NCBI GenBank assembly: GCA_020073565.1
Contig: JAIQEY010000031.1
Coordinates: forward strand, 1 to 64,000
Direction: 5' to 3'
DNA length: 64,000 nt
Source of the DNA: Terriglobia bacterium
Lineage (GTDB): Bacteria; Acidobacteriota; Terriglobia; Terriglobales; Acidobacteriaceae
Part shown: positions 26,734 to 35,964 of the stretch, piece by piece
How the letters are laid out: each line of letters starts with the position of its first letter
How positions within the stretch are numbered: position 1 is the stretch's first letter
Notes under the pieces: generated by a model
What the model was told of the DNA's origin: nothing
Databases searched by the model: none
The model's input: only the letters and a program-made list of their open reading frames with translations
Program-made: the position numbers and the translations under genes

Positions 26734-28209
26734 ATGACGATGTCACCTGAGAGCGACGGCAACAGCCCCAAACCACAACTCGTCCGCGGCATTAGCCTTG
26801 CCTCGGCCACCGCGCTGAACATGATTGACATGATCGGCGTGGGGCCCTTCATTACCATCCCGCTGATCATATCCGCGATGGGCGGGCCGCAGGCGATGTT
26901 GGGGTGGGTGCTGGGCGCGGTGCTGGCGATCTGCGACGGGCTGGTGTGGGCGGAACTGGGCGCGGCCATGCCGGGATCGGGTGGATCGTATCGCTACCTG
27001 AAAGAGATTTACGGGCCGCAGAAGTTAGGGCGGCTGATTTCTTTCCTGTTCATCTGGCAGCTTTCCTTCAGCGCCCCACTCTCGATCGCCTCCGGATGCG
27101 TGGGACTCTCGCAGTATGCGGCGTTCTTTTGGCCGCGTCTAGAACTAGTATGGTCGTCCCGCACCTGGGCGCTGAATCTTCCTCTGGTTGGAACTCTGCA
27201 GCTGAGCTGGGTCGTGATGCCCGCTACGTTTCTGGCGATTGGCGTCTGCCTGTTTACGGCGTTTCTGCTGTATCGGCGCATCACCGCGATCGCGCGGCTT
27301 ACCAAGGTGCTTTGGGCAGGAGTGATGGGAACCATCGGGTGGATCATCTTTGCCGGCCTGACTCACTTCAACGTGCATCAGGCATTTGATATGCCTCCCG
27401 GGGCCTTTTCGCTTTCGCGAGGCTTCTTTGCTGGACTGGGCAGCGCGATGCTGATCGCTGCGTATGACATTGGGGGCTACTACAACGTCTGTTTTCTCGG
27501 GGACGAAGTCAAGGAACCCACGAAAAATATTCCGCGAGCGCTGTTGCTATCCATTCTGGCGGTGGTGTGTCTATATGTAGTAATGAACGTCAGCATTCTC
27601 GGCGTCATTCCCTGGCGGGAACTGGCGCAGTCAGGGGCGTCGAACAGCAAACTGTACGTGGTTTCGACTTTGATGCAGCGCGTGTATGGACACGGCGCCG
27701 CGTCGATTATTTCGGTGCTGGTGATGTGGACGGCGTTGGCATCAGTGTTTTCGCTGACGCTCGGGTATTCGCGCGTGCCATATGCTGCCGCGCTCGACGG
27801 AAATTACTTTCGAGCCTTCGCGCGGGTGCATCCGGTGCACCGGATTCCGTATGTCTCGGTGCTGGCGCTTGCGGGAGTGGCGGCGCTGTTCTGCTTTCTG
27901 CGGCTAGCCGACTTGATTGCTTCGCTGGTGGTGATTCGCATCATCCTTCAGTATCTGGTGCAGGCGGTGGGAGTGATCGTGCTGCGCATACAGCAGCCGG
28001 ACCTGCCGCGTCCGTTCCGGATGTGGCTCTACCCGCTGCCGGCGATGGTGGCAGCCGCCGGCTTCGTTTTTATGTTGGTGTCGCGCAGGGATTTTCTCCG
28101 CGAGATCCGGTATGCAGGCGTCATCCTGGTGGTGGGGGTCCTGATTTATTTCGTGCGGTCCTGGCAAAGAGGCGAGTGGCCGTTTGGGACAGTAGCAAGT
28201 AGCGAGTAG
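26734..28209 (+). CDS. APC-superfamily amino acid permease
   Basis: About 491 residues with some 12 hydrophobic segments. N-terminal signature of the APC fold: SATALNMIDMIGVGPFITIPLI, then GPQAMLGWVLGAVLAICDGLVWAELG and PGSGGSYRYLKEIYG, which is the conserved helix 1-2 region. Later KEPTKNIPRALLLSI matches the typical intracellular loop. It should import an amino acid or related solute; the specificity is not readable. ATG 26734 is chosen over an upstream TTG (26719). The MFS gene follows after 7 bp on the same strand, so the two are probably one transcript. The last residues are encoded by repetitive DNA (AGTAGCGAGTAG). Confidence 0.88.
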   Translation: MTMSPESDGNSPKPQLVRGISLASATALNMIDMIGVGPFITIPLIISAMGGPQAMLGWVLGAVLAICDGLVWAELGAAMPGSGGSYRYLKEIYGPQKLGRLISFLFIWQLSFSAPLSIASGCVGLSQYAAFFWPRLELVWSSRTWALNLPLVGTLQLSWVVMPATFLAIGVCLFTAFLLYRRITAIARLTKVLWAGVMGTIGWIIFAGLTHFNVHQAFDMPPGAFSLSRGFFAGLGSAMLIAAYDIGGYYNVCFLGDEVKEPTKNIPRALLLSILAVVCLYVVMNVSILGVIPWRELAQSGASNSKLYVVSTLMQRVYGHGAASIISVLVMWTALASVFSLTLGYSRVPYAAALDGNYFRAFARVHPVHRIPYVSVLALAGVAALFCFLRLADLIASLVVIRIILQYLVQAVGVIVLRIQQPDLPRPFRMWLYPLPAMVAAAGFVFMLVSRRDFLREIRYAGVILVVGVLIYFVRSWQRGEWPFGTVASSE

Positions 28210-28216
28210 CGAGTTC

Positions 28217-29488
28217 ATGGCTGAAATGATCAAAATCCCGGTGGTGGAACCGATCGCTGAGAGTTGCTCGGTTTCAGCTTGGGCGCCACTCGGCGAACAG
28301 CTATTCCGCTCTCTCTGGATCGCCTCGGTCATCTCTTACACCGGCACGTGGATGCAGAACGTGGGCGCGGGCTGGCTGATGACGCAGATGACCATGAATC
28401 CGTTGATGATTGGACTGGTGCAGGCAGCGGGCGCGCTGCCGGTATTTCTTGTCATTCTGCCTGCGGGCGCACTGGCCGACATGGTGGATCGGCGGCGGTT
28501 TCTGTTGCTGACGCAGGGGTGGATGGTGCTGGCATCGGCAACACTTGGCGTCTTGACGCTGACGAGTTGTGTACAGCCATGGGTGCTTCTGTTGTTTACG
28601 TTCTTGCTTGGCTTGGGAGCGGTGATGAATGATCCGGCGTGGCAGGCGATCACGCCGGAATTGGTGCCGGTGGAACAGCATGCTTCGGCGGTGGCGCTGA
28701 ACTCCGCAGGCTTCAACGTTGCGCGCGCCGTCGGTCCGGCTTTGGGCGGCCTCATTGTGGCGGCGGTCGGCTGCGGCACGACATTTCTGCTGAATGCGTT
28801 GTCGTTCTTCGGCGTGATTGTGTTTCTCTATCGATGGAAACGGCCGGCGGAGGCACCGAAGAAGCTGCGAAGAGTGTGGTTGGCGGTTGGGGATGGATTC
28901 GCCTATGTGCGCGAGAGCGGGTTGGCCAAGTCGATCCTGCTGCGCACGGGAACGTTCAGCGTGGCGGCGGTGGCGCTGCTGGCGCTCCTGCCGATTATTG
29001 CGCGCCCGTTTGGGGCCCGCGGCTATGGAGTGCTTTTGGGATGCTTTGGCCTGGGAGCATTGATGGGCGCGGGTTTTATGCCGAAGGTGCGCGAACGGTT
29101 ATCGGTGGATGGGCTGGTGGCGGCCGCCATCCTGGTGTTTGCTGGAATGACGTTTGCCGCCGGAAGGACTGGAACGTTTCCCTTGTTATGCGCGGTCATG
29201 CTGCTGGCGGGCGGAGCGTGGATCGGAATTCTGGCTTGTCTGAATGTAGCGGCGCAGACGATGTGTCCGACATATTTGCGGGCACGGGCGCTTTCCTTTT
29301 ATTTGCTGGTGCTGCAAGGGGGCATGGCGCTGGGGGCAACGATGTGGGGCGCACTGGCAAAACGAATCGGCGTGCCGGACGCTCTGGCAGCCGCCGCGGT
29401 GGTGCTGACTCTCGGAGTACTGGCGCTGCGCGGGCATCGGATCACGGCGAGTGAGCTGGAGCTATCGCCGGCGGTGGTCCGGGATTAA
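28217..29488 (+). CDS. MFS transporter, EntS-like (MFS_3 type)
   Basis: 423 residues, about 12 hydrophobic segments. Early motif FRSLWIASVISYTGTWMQNVGAGW and the inter-helix motif A-like PAGALADMVDRRRFLL are characteristic of the EntS/MFS_3 group, as is NDPAWQAITPELVP and NSAGFNVARAVGPALGG. These are usually exporters, for example of siderophores or drugs. It follows the APC permease by 7 bp. No siderophore biosynthesis gene is present, so the substrate is open. The stop is 58 bp from the convergent thrB stop. Confidence 0.88.
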   Translation: MAEMIKIPVVEPIAESCSVSAWAPLGEQLFRSLWIASVISYTGTWMQNVGAGWLMTQMTMNPLMIGLVQAAGALPVFLVILPAGALADMVDRRRFLLLTQGWMVLASATLGVLTLTSCVQPWVLLLFTFLLGLGAVMNDPAWQAITPELVPVEQHASAVALNSAGFNVARAVGPALGGLIVAAVGCGTTFLLNALSFFGVIVFLYRWKRPAEAPKKLRRVWLAVGDGFAYVRESGLAKSILLRTGTFSVAAVALLALLPIIARPFGARGYGVLLGCFGLGALMGAGFMPKVRERLSVDGLVAAAILVFAGMTFAAGRTGTFPLLCAVMLLAGGAWIGILACLNVAAQTMCPTYLRARALSFYLLVLQGGMALGATMWGALAKRIGVPDALAAAAVVLTLGVLALRGHRITASELELSPAVVRD

Positions 29489-29546
29489 GAACTGGTTTCC
29501 TGGTTACTAGTTGCTGGTTTCCTTGAGGTCGGACTTGCGCCCGACC

Positions 29547-30512
29547 TTATTTTTTGGGAGAGGGGTGATGCTTGCGCCAGTCGGCACCGTCGCGTCCACC
29601 GTGCATGGCGATCTCGGTCAGCAGCAACTCTGCAGGAAGGCGGCGTTTCGTCAGATGGGCTGCGATTCTCTGCTTCGCTTTCTTCGGCTGTACCTTGGGG
29701 TCGAGGAAAACGAGCACGGACGGGCCCGCGCCACTCAGCGCTGCGCCGAGAATGCCGGAGTCGCCTGTGAGTTCCTTGAGCGCGGGCAGCAGCGGGCACA
29801 GGGGCGCGCGATAGGGCTGGTGAATGCGATCTTCGAGCGCCGAGGAGAGCAGGTCGGGACGGTTCTGCGTAAACGCCGACAACAACAGCATCGAGTTCTG
29901 GATGTTGGTGACCGCATCGGCACGTGAGTATTGGAACGGCAGAACGCGTCGAGCCTGCTCGGTGGAAAGCGGCGCGTCGGGGATGGCCAAGAGCAGCGGC
30001 CAGTTCCCTTTGGGTTTGACCTCGACGACCTGTGCCTGAACCTGGTTCGCCATGCGAGCTACGGTGAGGGCGCCCATCCAGCAGGCGGACGCGTTGTCGG
30101 GGTGATGCTCGCGCATGGAGGCTTCGCCGACGATGCGGTCGTCTTTCCAGCGCAGGTGGCCGAAATGGACGGCGAGCGCGATGCCCGCCAGACGCGCGGC
30201 TGCGGATGACCCACAACCTTTGCCGATGGGGATTTCGTTTTCGATGTGGATGCGCAGGGGCGCGATCTTGCGGTTCTCGGACTCCAGCACCTCGCAGTAA
30301 GTGGTGACGATGAGGTGGTTCTCCATCCGGCTACAGATCTGGGCGTCACGCCCTTCCGCGGTGATGAAGAAGTCGGGGGCTCGGTCGACACGTATGCGGA
30401 GGTAGAAATCCATGGCCAACGCGGCGGCGTCGAACGCCGGGCCGAGATTGGCCGAGGTTGCCGGCAGGGCCAGGCGCAGGGAGCGATCCGACGATGTGGG
30501 ACGCGAAGGCAT
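29547..30512 (-). CDS. thrB: Homoserine kinase
   Basis: About 321 residues from ATG 30512; the longer frame adds 31 residues without support. GHMP-kinase features: substrate segment LALPATSANLGPAFDAAALA, ATP-binding loop IPIGKGCGSSAAARLAG, and C-terminal SGAGPSVLVF. It phosphorylates homoserine for threonine synthesis. The threonine synthase gene lies 188 bp upstream on the same strand, so the two could share a transcript (thrC first). The rest of the threonine branch is not in the window. Confidence 0.93.
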   Translation of the reverse strand: MPSRPTSSDRSLRLALPATSANLGPAFDAAALAMDFYLRIRVDRAPDFFITAEGRDAQICSRMENHLIVTTYCEVLESENRKIAPLRIHIENEIPIGKGCGSSAAARLAGIALAVHFGHLRWKDDRIVGEASMREHHPDNASACWMGALTVARMANQVQAQVVEVKPKGNWPLLLAIPDAPLSTEQARRVLPFQYSRADAVTNIQNSMLLLSAFTQNRPDLLSSALEDRIHQPYRAPLCPLLPALKELTGDSGILGAALSGAGPSVLVFLDPKVQPKKAKQRIAAHLTKRRLPAELLLTEIAMHGGRDGADWRKHHPSPKK

Positions 30513-30700
30513 AGGTGATGATCGAGTACTGGCAGTCGTGCTCCCCGGGTTAGCGCCCAAAAGAACGGTCGCGAACCTGGGGCACCTGCAAATCACGCTC
30601 GGCACGAAACAAAAGCGAAACCTTGGCCGGCCGCGTTAGGCGTACGGCGCAGACTCGAATGATCAAAGCTGAGTGTTATACACGAGTTCGAGGCGAACCG

Positions 30701-32047
30701 CTACGAATTTCTCTCGGCGGTGTCGAGAGCGGCAATAACCGCCCCTAAATCGGCCTCCAGCACCACCGGGGCGCGCTGCTGGGGCTTTGTCTGACGGGCC
30801 TCGTTCTCGCTTGCGGTTCCAGCGAACAGGTCTCCGCGGTGGAACTTGATGGTGAAGTCGGGGTCCTTCAACAGGTGGCCGGTCAGGATGAGAACCACGG
30901 ATTCGCCGGGTTTGACGAATCCGCGCTGGGTGAGTTTCTTCAGCCCGGCCAGCGTTACGGCTGAGGCGGGCTCGCAGCCTACGCCATCGGACCCGATTTC
31001 GGCTTTGGCGGCAGCAATCTCGACTTCCGTAACCTGCTCGACTTCGCCTCCGGTCGCCTGCAGCACGCGCAGCGCCTTCTTCCAGGATGCAGGGTTGCCG
31101 ATGCGGATCGCGGTCGCCATGGTGTCAGCGGTCATGGGTTCGAGTCTCGTCCCGCCGAATTCGTGGATGCAGCGGTAGAACGGATTCGCACCCTGGGCCT
31201 GGATGATCGAGAGCTTCGGCAGGCGTGTGATGAGCTTCAACTCGCGCATTTCGAGCAGCGCTTTGCCGATTGCGGAGCTGTTGCCGAGATTGCCTCCGGG
31301 GACAATGATGTGGTCGGGTGGCTCCCAACCGAGTTGTTCCAGCAGTTCGATGGCGGCCGTCTTCTGACCTTCGATGCGATACGGGTTGACCGAGTTCAGA
31401 AGATAGACGGGCTTCTGGCGGACGAGTTCATTCAGAATGCGCACGCAGCCGTCGAAGTCAGTGCGCAGTTGGCAGGTAAGGGCTCCGTAGTCGAGCGATT
31501 GCGAGAGCTTGCCCCAGGAGATTTTTCCTTCGGGGATCAGGACCAGGCTGTGCATGTTGCCGCGCGCAGCATAGGCGGCCATGGAGGCCGAAGTATTGCC
31601 GGTCGACGCGCAGGCAACCCATTGGAATCCGCCGTGATGGGCGGAAGAGGCGGCGAAGGTCATGCCAGTGTCTTTGAATGATGCTGTGGGGTTCATGCCC
31701 TGGTGCTTGGCGTGGAGCGCGTCAACGCCTGCGATTCGAGCGCAGCGCGGCAACTCATAAAGCGGAGTATTACCCTCGCGCAACGTGATGGCGTGCTCTT
31801 CGGGAATGTGCGGAAGGAGTTCGCGGAAACGCCAGACGCCGCTCTGGTCGAGCGGTTTGCGCGACGTTTTGCGGTTCAGCCACAGCGATTTCAGGGCTGC
31901 GGGATCGAAGGTCCATCCGGAAAAGGAAAATTCGAGCAGGTCGCCACAGTTGGCGCAGCGGAAGTCCTGGGCGGCGGAAGCGGGCGTAGCGCCGCAGGCG
32001 ATGCAGCGCAGTTTCGCAGTGGTTTCCGTATTTTGAGCGATCGACAC
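30701..32047 (-). CDS. thrC: Threonine synthase
   Basis: 448 residues. N-terminal zinc-ribbon Cys residues C15, C18, C31, C34 (LRCIACGA, RCANCGD), then the PLP-dependent fold with Schiff-base K125 in NPTASFKDTGMT and the phosphate-binding loop VPGGNLGNSSAIGK. The substrate region (STGNTSASMAAYAARG) fits plant/archaeal-type threonine synthases that carry the N-terminal ribbon. It converts O-phosphohomoserine to threonine. The C-terminal 45 residues after GHLLKDPDFTIKFHRGD look disordered. The downstream thrB on the same strand supports the assignment. Confidence 0.93.
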   Translation of the reverse strand: MSIAQNTETTAKLRCIACGATPASAAQDFRCANCGDLLEFSFSGWTFDPAALKSLWLNRKTSRKPLDQSGVWRFRELLPHIPEEHAITLREGNTPLYELPRCARIAGVDALHAKHQGMNPTASFKDTGMTFAASSAHHGGFQWVACASTGNTSASMAAYAARGNMHSLVLIPEGKISWGKLSQSLDYGALTCQLRTDFDGCVRILNELVRQKPVYLLNSVNPYRIEGQKTAAIELLEQLGWEPPDHIIVPGGNLGNSSAIGKALLEMRELKLITRLPKLSIIQAQGANPFYRCIHEFGGTRLEPMTADTMATAIRIGNPASWKKALRVLQATGGEVEQVTEVEIAAAKAEIGSDGVGCEPASAVTLAGLKKLTQRGFVKPGESVVLILTGHLLKDPDFTIKFHRGDLFAGTASENEARQTKPQQRAPVVLEADLGAVIAALDTAERNS

Positions 32048-32098
32048 TTTGCCTTAGTCACCAGATCAGCATAGCAAGACAAGTACATCATACGGGTT

Positions 32099-32188
32099 AA
32101 CCGCAGAGGTCGCCGAGCAGGCAGAGGTTTCTGTTGATTTTTTCTTTGCATTTCGAATTCCTCCGCGATCTCTGCGCCCTCTGCGGTT
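32099..32188. repeat. Family C-like inverted repeat, diverged
   Basis: Arms AACCGCAGAGG (32099-32109) and CCTCTGCGGTT (32178-32188) are exact complements around 68 nt of loop. It lies between threonine synthase and the cupin gene. Confidence 0.6.
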
Positions 32189-32198
32189 GGATTTCTTA

Positions 32199-32642
32199 TC
32201 AACGCAAGTACGCATCGGTCCCATTCATCCAATCCGCGCGCGGCGGGTTGAAGATGTCGAGATCGACGGTATCTTCGAGCGCCTCGGCTTTGTGAGGCAT
32301 GTTCGGAGGAATCGTCAAGACCTCGCCCGTATTGACCACAATGGTTTTGCCGTCGATCCAAAACTTCAGCGCGCCCGCGAGGATGTAGGTGAGTTGCTCG
32401 TTCGGATGGCTATGCTCGGGCACGATACAACCTTTCTTCAGCAGGACACGCGCGAGCATCACGTTTTGTCCGACCACGAGTTGGCGGCCGAGGAGTGAGC
32501 TCAGCTCTTCGACCGGAATGCTGTTCCACGCGATGTGGCAGAGCTCGGCCTTACGAGGCTTTGCTGAGACCGTCCCTTTGAGCGCCACTTGGCTGACAGG
32601 CTTACGAGTTTGCTTCTTGGTGGCTGCTTTGTTCTTTTTCAT
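32199..32642 (-). CDS. Small cupin-domain protein
   Basis: 147 residues. N-terminal basic region (KKNKAATKKQTRKP) then one cupin barrel: metal-binding motif VPEHSHPNEQLTYILAG and second motif VLTIPPNMPHKAEALEDT, with three His and one Glu ligands. It probably binds a divalent metal; catalytic or regulatory use is unknown. ATG 32642 starts 1 nt after the TGA of the amidohydrolase gene, so the two are translationally close and surely one transcript. The pairing suggests a small metal-dependent hydrolytic or isomerising step. Confidence 0.85.
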   Translation of the reverse strand: MKKNKAATKKQTRKPVSQVALKGTVSAKPRKAELCHIAWNSIPVEELSSLLGRQLVVGQNVMLARVLLKKGCIVPEHSHPNEQLTYILAGALKFWIDGKTIVVNTGEVLTIPPNMPHKAEALEDTVDLDIFNPPRADWMNGTDAYLR

Positions 32643-32643
32643 T

Positions 32644-33975
32644 TCAGTGGCCTAGGGAAGGATACAGGCTGACCGCGGTGTCGTGCAGAAAAGCGTGGGC
32701 CATCTCGACCGCCTTGGCTTCGGTAATTTCGCCCGACGACACCATCTCGGCCAACGCAGCCGCCAGGGCCATGCGTGTCGATTGCGTGCCGAGCCAATAG
32801 CTTTCCTCGGCACCGAGCACATCGTTATACGGGAAGCAGTCGGTGCCGAACGTGATTTTATCGGGGAACGTTTCCAGCCACTGGCGCAGCGTTTCCTTGA
32901 AAGCTGCCGGATACATCCAGACGTCCATCAGCGAAGAATCCATGTACACGTTCTTCATCGCCGCCAGCCAAATCGCCTCGCGCTCCAGCGGATATCCGCC
33001 ATGGATCATGACGAACGTCGTGCTCGAGTAGCGCGGGTCGCGCAGAATATTTTCGAGTTGCATGATGTTGCTCTCGGAAATGTTGAAGTAATCGCCGACG
33101 CCGACAGCGGAATGAATGTGTACGGGCAAGTGCAGACGCCCACCTTCGGTGATCAGGTTGCGGACAATGTAGTCCTGGAACGTGCGGTATTCGGGTTCGC
33201 TGGGCACACCGCCGCGCACGTACTTCTTGTAGATGCCTTCGGCTTCTTCGCGGCTTGGGTCGCTGAAATGCAGCGGCCGGAAGTAGGCCACCTCGAACTT
33301 CATCGCGATGCCACCCTTCTTCTGATTGTCTTCGAGCACCTGGCGGATGAATTTGAGATAGTCATCGAAGCCGGCGGGCAGCTGGCTGATTTTTTCCTGC
33401 TGCATCCAGCGGTGGAGCATTTTCTCCTGCAGCGGGATGTAGACCTGCTGATCGCCGTTGCGGGCTCGCTCTTTCGAGTTATCGAACGGCCACAGGAAAG
33501 AATCCACGAAGAAGACCCAGGGGAAGCGCTTGGCGTCGAGGTAGTCCGGCATCATGGCGCGGTTGGCAATGCCGCGATCAAAGTTCAGCTTGTCGAGCAG
33601 CATGTTGAAGTACGCGGTGCCGGGATATTGCTTCTTCATCTCGGCTTTCTTCTGCACCAGCCACTTCGCATGTTCCACGGAAAAATCACTGTAGGGATAT
33701 CCCCAGAGAGCCTTGGCGGCGGCCACGAGTTCAAGGTTGGTGTCGCGCTCCCGGAGGGCAGCACTTCCCGGAGGCGAGGCCATGGCGTCCACGTCAGGAT
33801 CATCCGCAAATCCGGGATGCGCGTGGTGGTCGAAAGCCGCGATGTTGTTGACCACGTCCAGATAGTGCTGGTAGAGCTGTGGAACGTCGGGGCCAGGGTA
33901 GGGACGGGCCTGAGCCACGGCTAATGAGGAAAAGGCAAAGAGAATGAAAGCAACAACGAACATGTTCTTCATCAT
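32644..33975 (-). CDS. Exported amidohydrolase (amidohydrolase_2-like)
   Basis: 443 residues. Signal peptide MMKNMFVVAFILFAFSSLAVAQ. The metal-binding start NIAAFDHHAHPGF fits an amidohydrolase TIM barrel; later LHLPVHIHSAVGVGDYF, TTFVMIHGGYPLEREA and KITFGTDCFPYND supply the other His and the final Asp. This resembles proteins related to uronate isomerase or the ACMSD-like group. The export suggests a periplasmic substrate such as a plant- or sugar-derived acid. It is followed by the cupin gene with almost no gap. The exact substrate is not readable. Confidence 0.83.
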   Translation of the reverse strand: MMKNMFVVAFILFAFSSLAVAQARPYPGPDVPQLYQHYLDVVNNIAAFDHHAHPGFADDPDVDAMASPPGSAALRERDTNLELVAAAKALWGYPYSDFSVEHAKWLVQKKAEMKKQYPGTAYFNMLLDKLNFDRGIANRAMMPDYLDAKRFPWVFFVDSFLWPFDNSKERARNGDQQVYIPLQEKMLHRWMQQEKISQLPAGFDDYLKFIRQVLEDNQKKGGIAMKFEVAYFRPLHFSDPSREEAEGIYKKYVRGGVPSEPEYRTFQDYIVRNLITEGGRLHLPVHIHSAVGVGDYFNISESNIMQLENILRDPRYSSTTFVMIHGGYPLEREAIWLAAMKNVYMDSSLMDVWMYPAAFKETLRQWLETFPDKITFGTDCFPYNDVLGAEESYWLGTQSTRMALAAALAEMVSSGEITEAKAVEMAHAFLHDTAVSLYPSLGH

Positions 33976-34060
33976 GAGTTTTCCCAGCGCCTAAAGGCGC
34001 ACAAGAGTTGCAGTTTTTCCCGCATCGGTAAGGCGATGCCCTGATACGAATTCTGCCGTT

Positions 34061-34084
34061 ACGGGCGAGGACGCCCATCGCTCC
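34061..34084. repeat. Intergenic dyad repeat, family E copy 2
   Basis: ACGGGCGAGGACGCCCATCG followed by CTCC; a variant of the copies at 2823-2849 and 37241-37266. Confidence 0.55.
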
Positions 34085-34120
34085 CCGTTAAGGTGAAGTC
34101 ACGTTATGAATCTGCGAATT

Positions 34121-34909
34121 CTACAGCCCCTTGTATAGGCCGCCATCGACCAGCACCGTCTGGCCCGTGATGTAGGAAGCGCGCTCGCTGGCGAGCCAGA
34201 CAATCGTGTCGGCCAGTTCCCGCGGCTCGCCCAGGCGTTTCAGGGGAGCCTCCGCAGCCCAGCCATCGAGGATTTCCTTTTCGGCCTTGTTCAGCGCAAG
34301 AGAGCGGGACTTGGCGAGTTCCTTCAGGCGATCGGTGGCCGTGAAGCCGGGACCAACGTTGTTGACGAGGATCCCATCTTTGCCGAACTCGTTCGCCAGG
34401 CTCTTCACCAGCCCGACCACTGCGGCGCGCACGGCGTTCGAATAAACAAGGTCAGCGACTGGCTGTTTTGTTGTGATCGAGGTGATGGTGATAATACGGC
34501 CCCACTTTTTCCTCTGCATGTGAGGGATGACCTGGTGCGCAAAATACAAGGTGCTCATGAAATTGAGGTCGATAGCTCGACGCCACTCCTCGATGGTGGT
34601 GGCGAGAAAGCCCTTGGCGGGCGGGCCTCCGGCGTTGGTCACGCAGATATCGACGCTGCCGAACTTCTGGACCACGGCACTGACGAAGTCTCGCACGGCG
34701 TTCGCATCCGTAACATCAAACGGTTCGGCCAGCACTTCGGTCTTGTATCGACCGCGAAGGTCTTTGGCGACGGCCGCAAGCGTTTCCCGGTTGCGCGCGC
34801 ACATCGCGAGACGGCAGCCTTCCGCCGCGAAAGCCTCTGCCGTAGCTCGACCAATTCCCTGGCTGGACGCGGCGACGATGGCAACACGATTCTTGAGTCC
34901 GGTTTCCAT
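34121..34909 (-). CDS. SDR-family protein lacking the catalytic lysine
   Basis: 262 residues from ATG 34909; the longer open frame (to 35455) runs antisense to ilvE. Nucleotide-binding VAIVAASSQGIGRATAEAFA, then FDVTDANA, TNAGGPPAKGF, ITSITTKQPVAD, and the C-terminal ASYITGQTVLVDGGLYKGL. Where most SDRs have YxxxK, this one has Y156-S-N-A-V160-R161, so the catalytic Lys is absent. A similar YSN-[AV]-[LV]-R pattern is known in the BKR-like SDR subgroup that lacks canonical active-site residues. It may act on an unusual substrate or be regulatory. It is divergent from ilvE. Confidence 0.88.
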   Translation of the reverse strand: METGLKNRVAIVAASSQGIGRATAEAFAAEGCRLAMCARNRETLAAVAKDLRGRYKTEVLAEPFDVTDANAVRDFVSAVVQKFGSVDICVTNAGGPPAKGFLATTIEEWRRAIDLNFMSTLYFAHQVIPHMQRKKWGRIITITSITTKQPVADLVYSNAVRAAVVGLVKSLANEFGKDGILVNNVGPGFTATDRLKELAKSRSLALNKAEKEILDGWAAEAPLKRLGEPRELADTIVWLASERASYITGQTVLVDGGLYKGL

Positions 34910-35011
34910 GAACGGCTGATTATAGAGTCTGTGTGCAGTGCTGTCTTGCGCCTTGCCGGGGCATGGCCGCGCAGGTAGTCTTAAAAGATCGCATCTTTCT
35001 TTGAGGAGACC

Positions 35012-35950
35012 ATGGGAGCCGCTCGTTACATCTGGATCGATGATTCTCTGAGACCCGCCAGCGAAGGGGTTGTGCCGTTTGTGAGTGCCGCCGTGCAGTA
35101 CGGCTTCAGCGTGTTTGAAGGCATTCGTTGCTACGCCACCGATAAAGGTCCTGCCGTCTTTCGCCTCGACGAACACGTCCAACGCCTGCTGGACTCGGCC
35201 CATATCGTGGGCTTTCGCGAATTGCCCGTTACGGCCGAACAGGTGGGGACCGCGATCAACAAGATCATCGCGGCGAATGAATTTTCTGCGTGCTACATCC
35301 GTCCGATGATTTATCTGGATGGCGCGATGAGCTTGACGGTCGAAGCCGGTCAGCCACGCTTTGTGGTTGCCGTTTGGGAGTGGAAGGCATTTCTGGGCGC
35401 CGAGGCGAAGGAGCGCGGCATCCGCGCCAACATTGCCTCGTTCACTCGCCTGCATCCCAACATCATGATGACCAAAGCCAAAGTTTCGGGAAACTACGTG
35501 AGCTCGATTCTGGCGAAGACGGAATCGCAGCGGGCGGGATTCGATGAGGCCATCATGCTCGGGCCGGATGGCTACGTCGCCGAATGCACGGGCGAGAATC
35601 TGTTTGTCGTGCGGAATAGAGTGATCTACACGACGCCTCGCGCGGGAATTCTCGAAGGCATCACGCGCGACAGCCTGGTCACACTCGCTCGCGACTTGGG
35701 CTACACGGTTGCTGAGGAGCCGATTTCACGCGACCAACTCTACATTTCCGACGAAGTGTTCGTGTGCGGAACGGCGGCCGAAGTCGTTGCGCTGCGCGAG
35801 ATTGATTTCCGTACCATCGGCGACGGCAAGACCGGCCCCGTCACGCGGGCCCTGCAGCAGGAGTTCGACAAACTGGTTGCCGGGCGGCACCCGCGTTCGT
35901 CGCAGTGGCTGGCGCCAGTGCCGGCGATGGACGCGGCCAGCGTGCGCTGA
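35012..35950 (+). CDS. ilvE: Branched-chain-amino-acid aminotransferase
   Basis: 312 residues with an SD (GAGGAGA) before ATG. PLP fold type IV signs: VQYGFSVFEGIRCY, RLDEHVQRLLDSA, RPMIYLDGAMSLTV, Schiff-base K157 in MTKAKVSGNYVSS, GYVAECTGENLFVV and EEVFVCGTAAEVV-type end (DEVFVCGTAAEVVALREI). It transaminates the 2-oxo acids of Leu, Ile and Val. The Cys/Met enzyme follows after 14 bp on the same strand, so the pair is likely co-transcribed. Confidence 0.94.
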   Translation: MGAARYIWIDDSLRPASEGVVPFVSAAVQYGFSVFEGIRCYATDKGPAVFRLDEHVQRLLDSAHIVGFRELPVTAEQVGTAINKIIAANEFSACYIRPMIYLDGAMSLTVEAGQPRFVVAVWEWKAFLGAEAKERGIRANIASFTRLHPNIMMTKAKVSGNYVSSILAKTESQRAGFDEAIMLGPDGYVAECTGENLFVVRNRVIYTTPRAGILEGITRDSLVTLARDLGYTVAEEPISRDQLYISDEVFVCGTAAEVVALREIDFRTIGDGKTGPVTRALQQEFDKLVAGRHPRSSQWLAPVPAMDAASVR

Positions 35951-35964
35951 AAGGAAGTTCTGAC

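Noticed and set aside
34910-35455. Upstream extension of the SDR frame to 444 residues
   Set aside because: It runs antisense to ilvE and no SDR has such an N-terminus; ATG 34909 gives a normal length.
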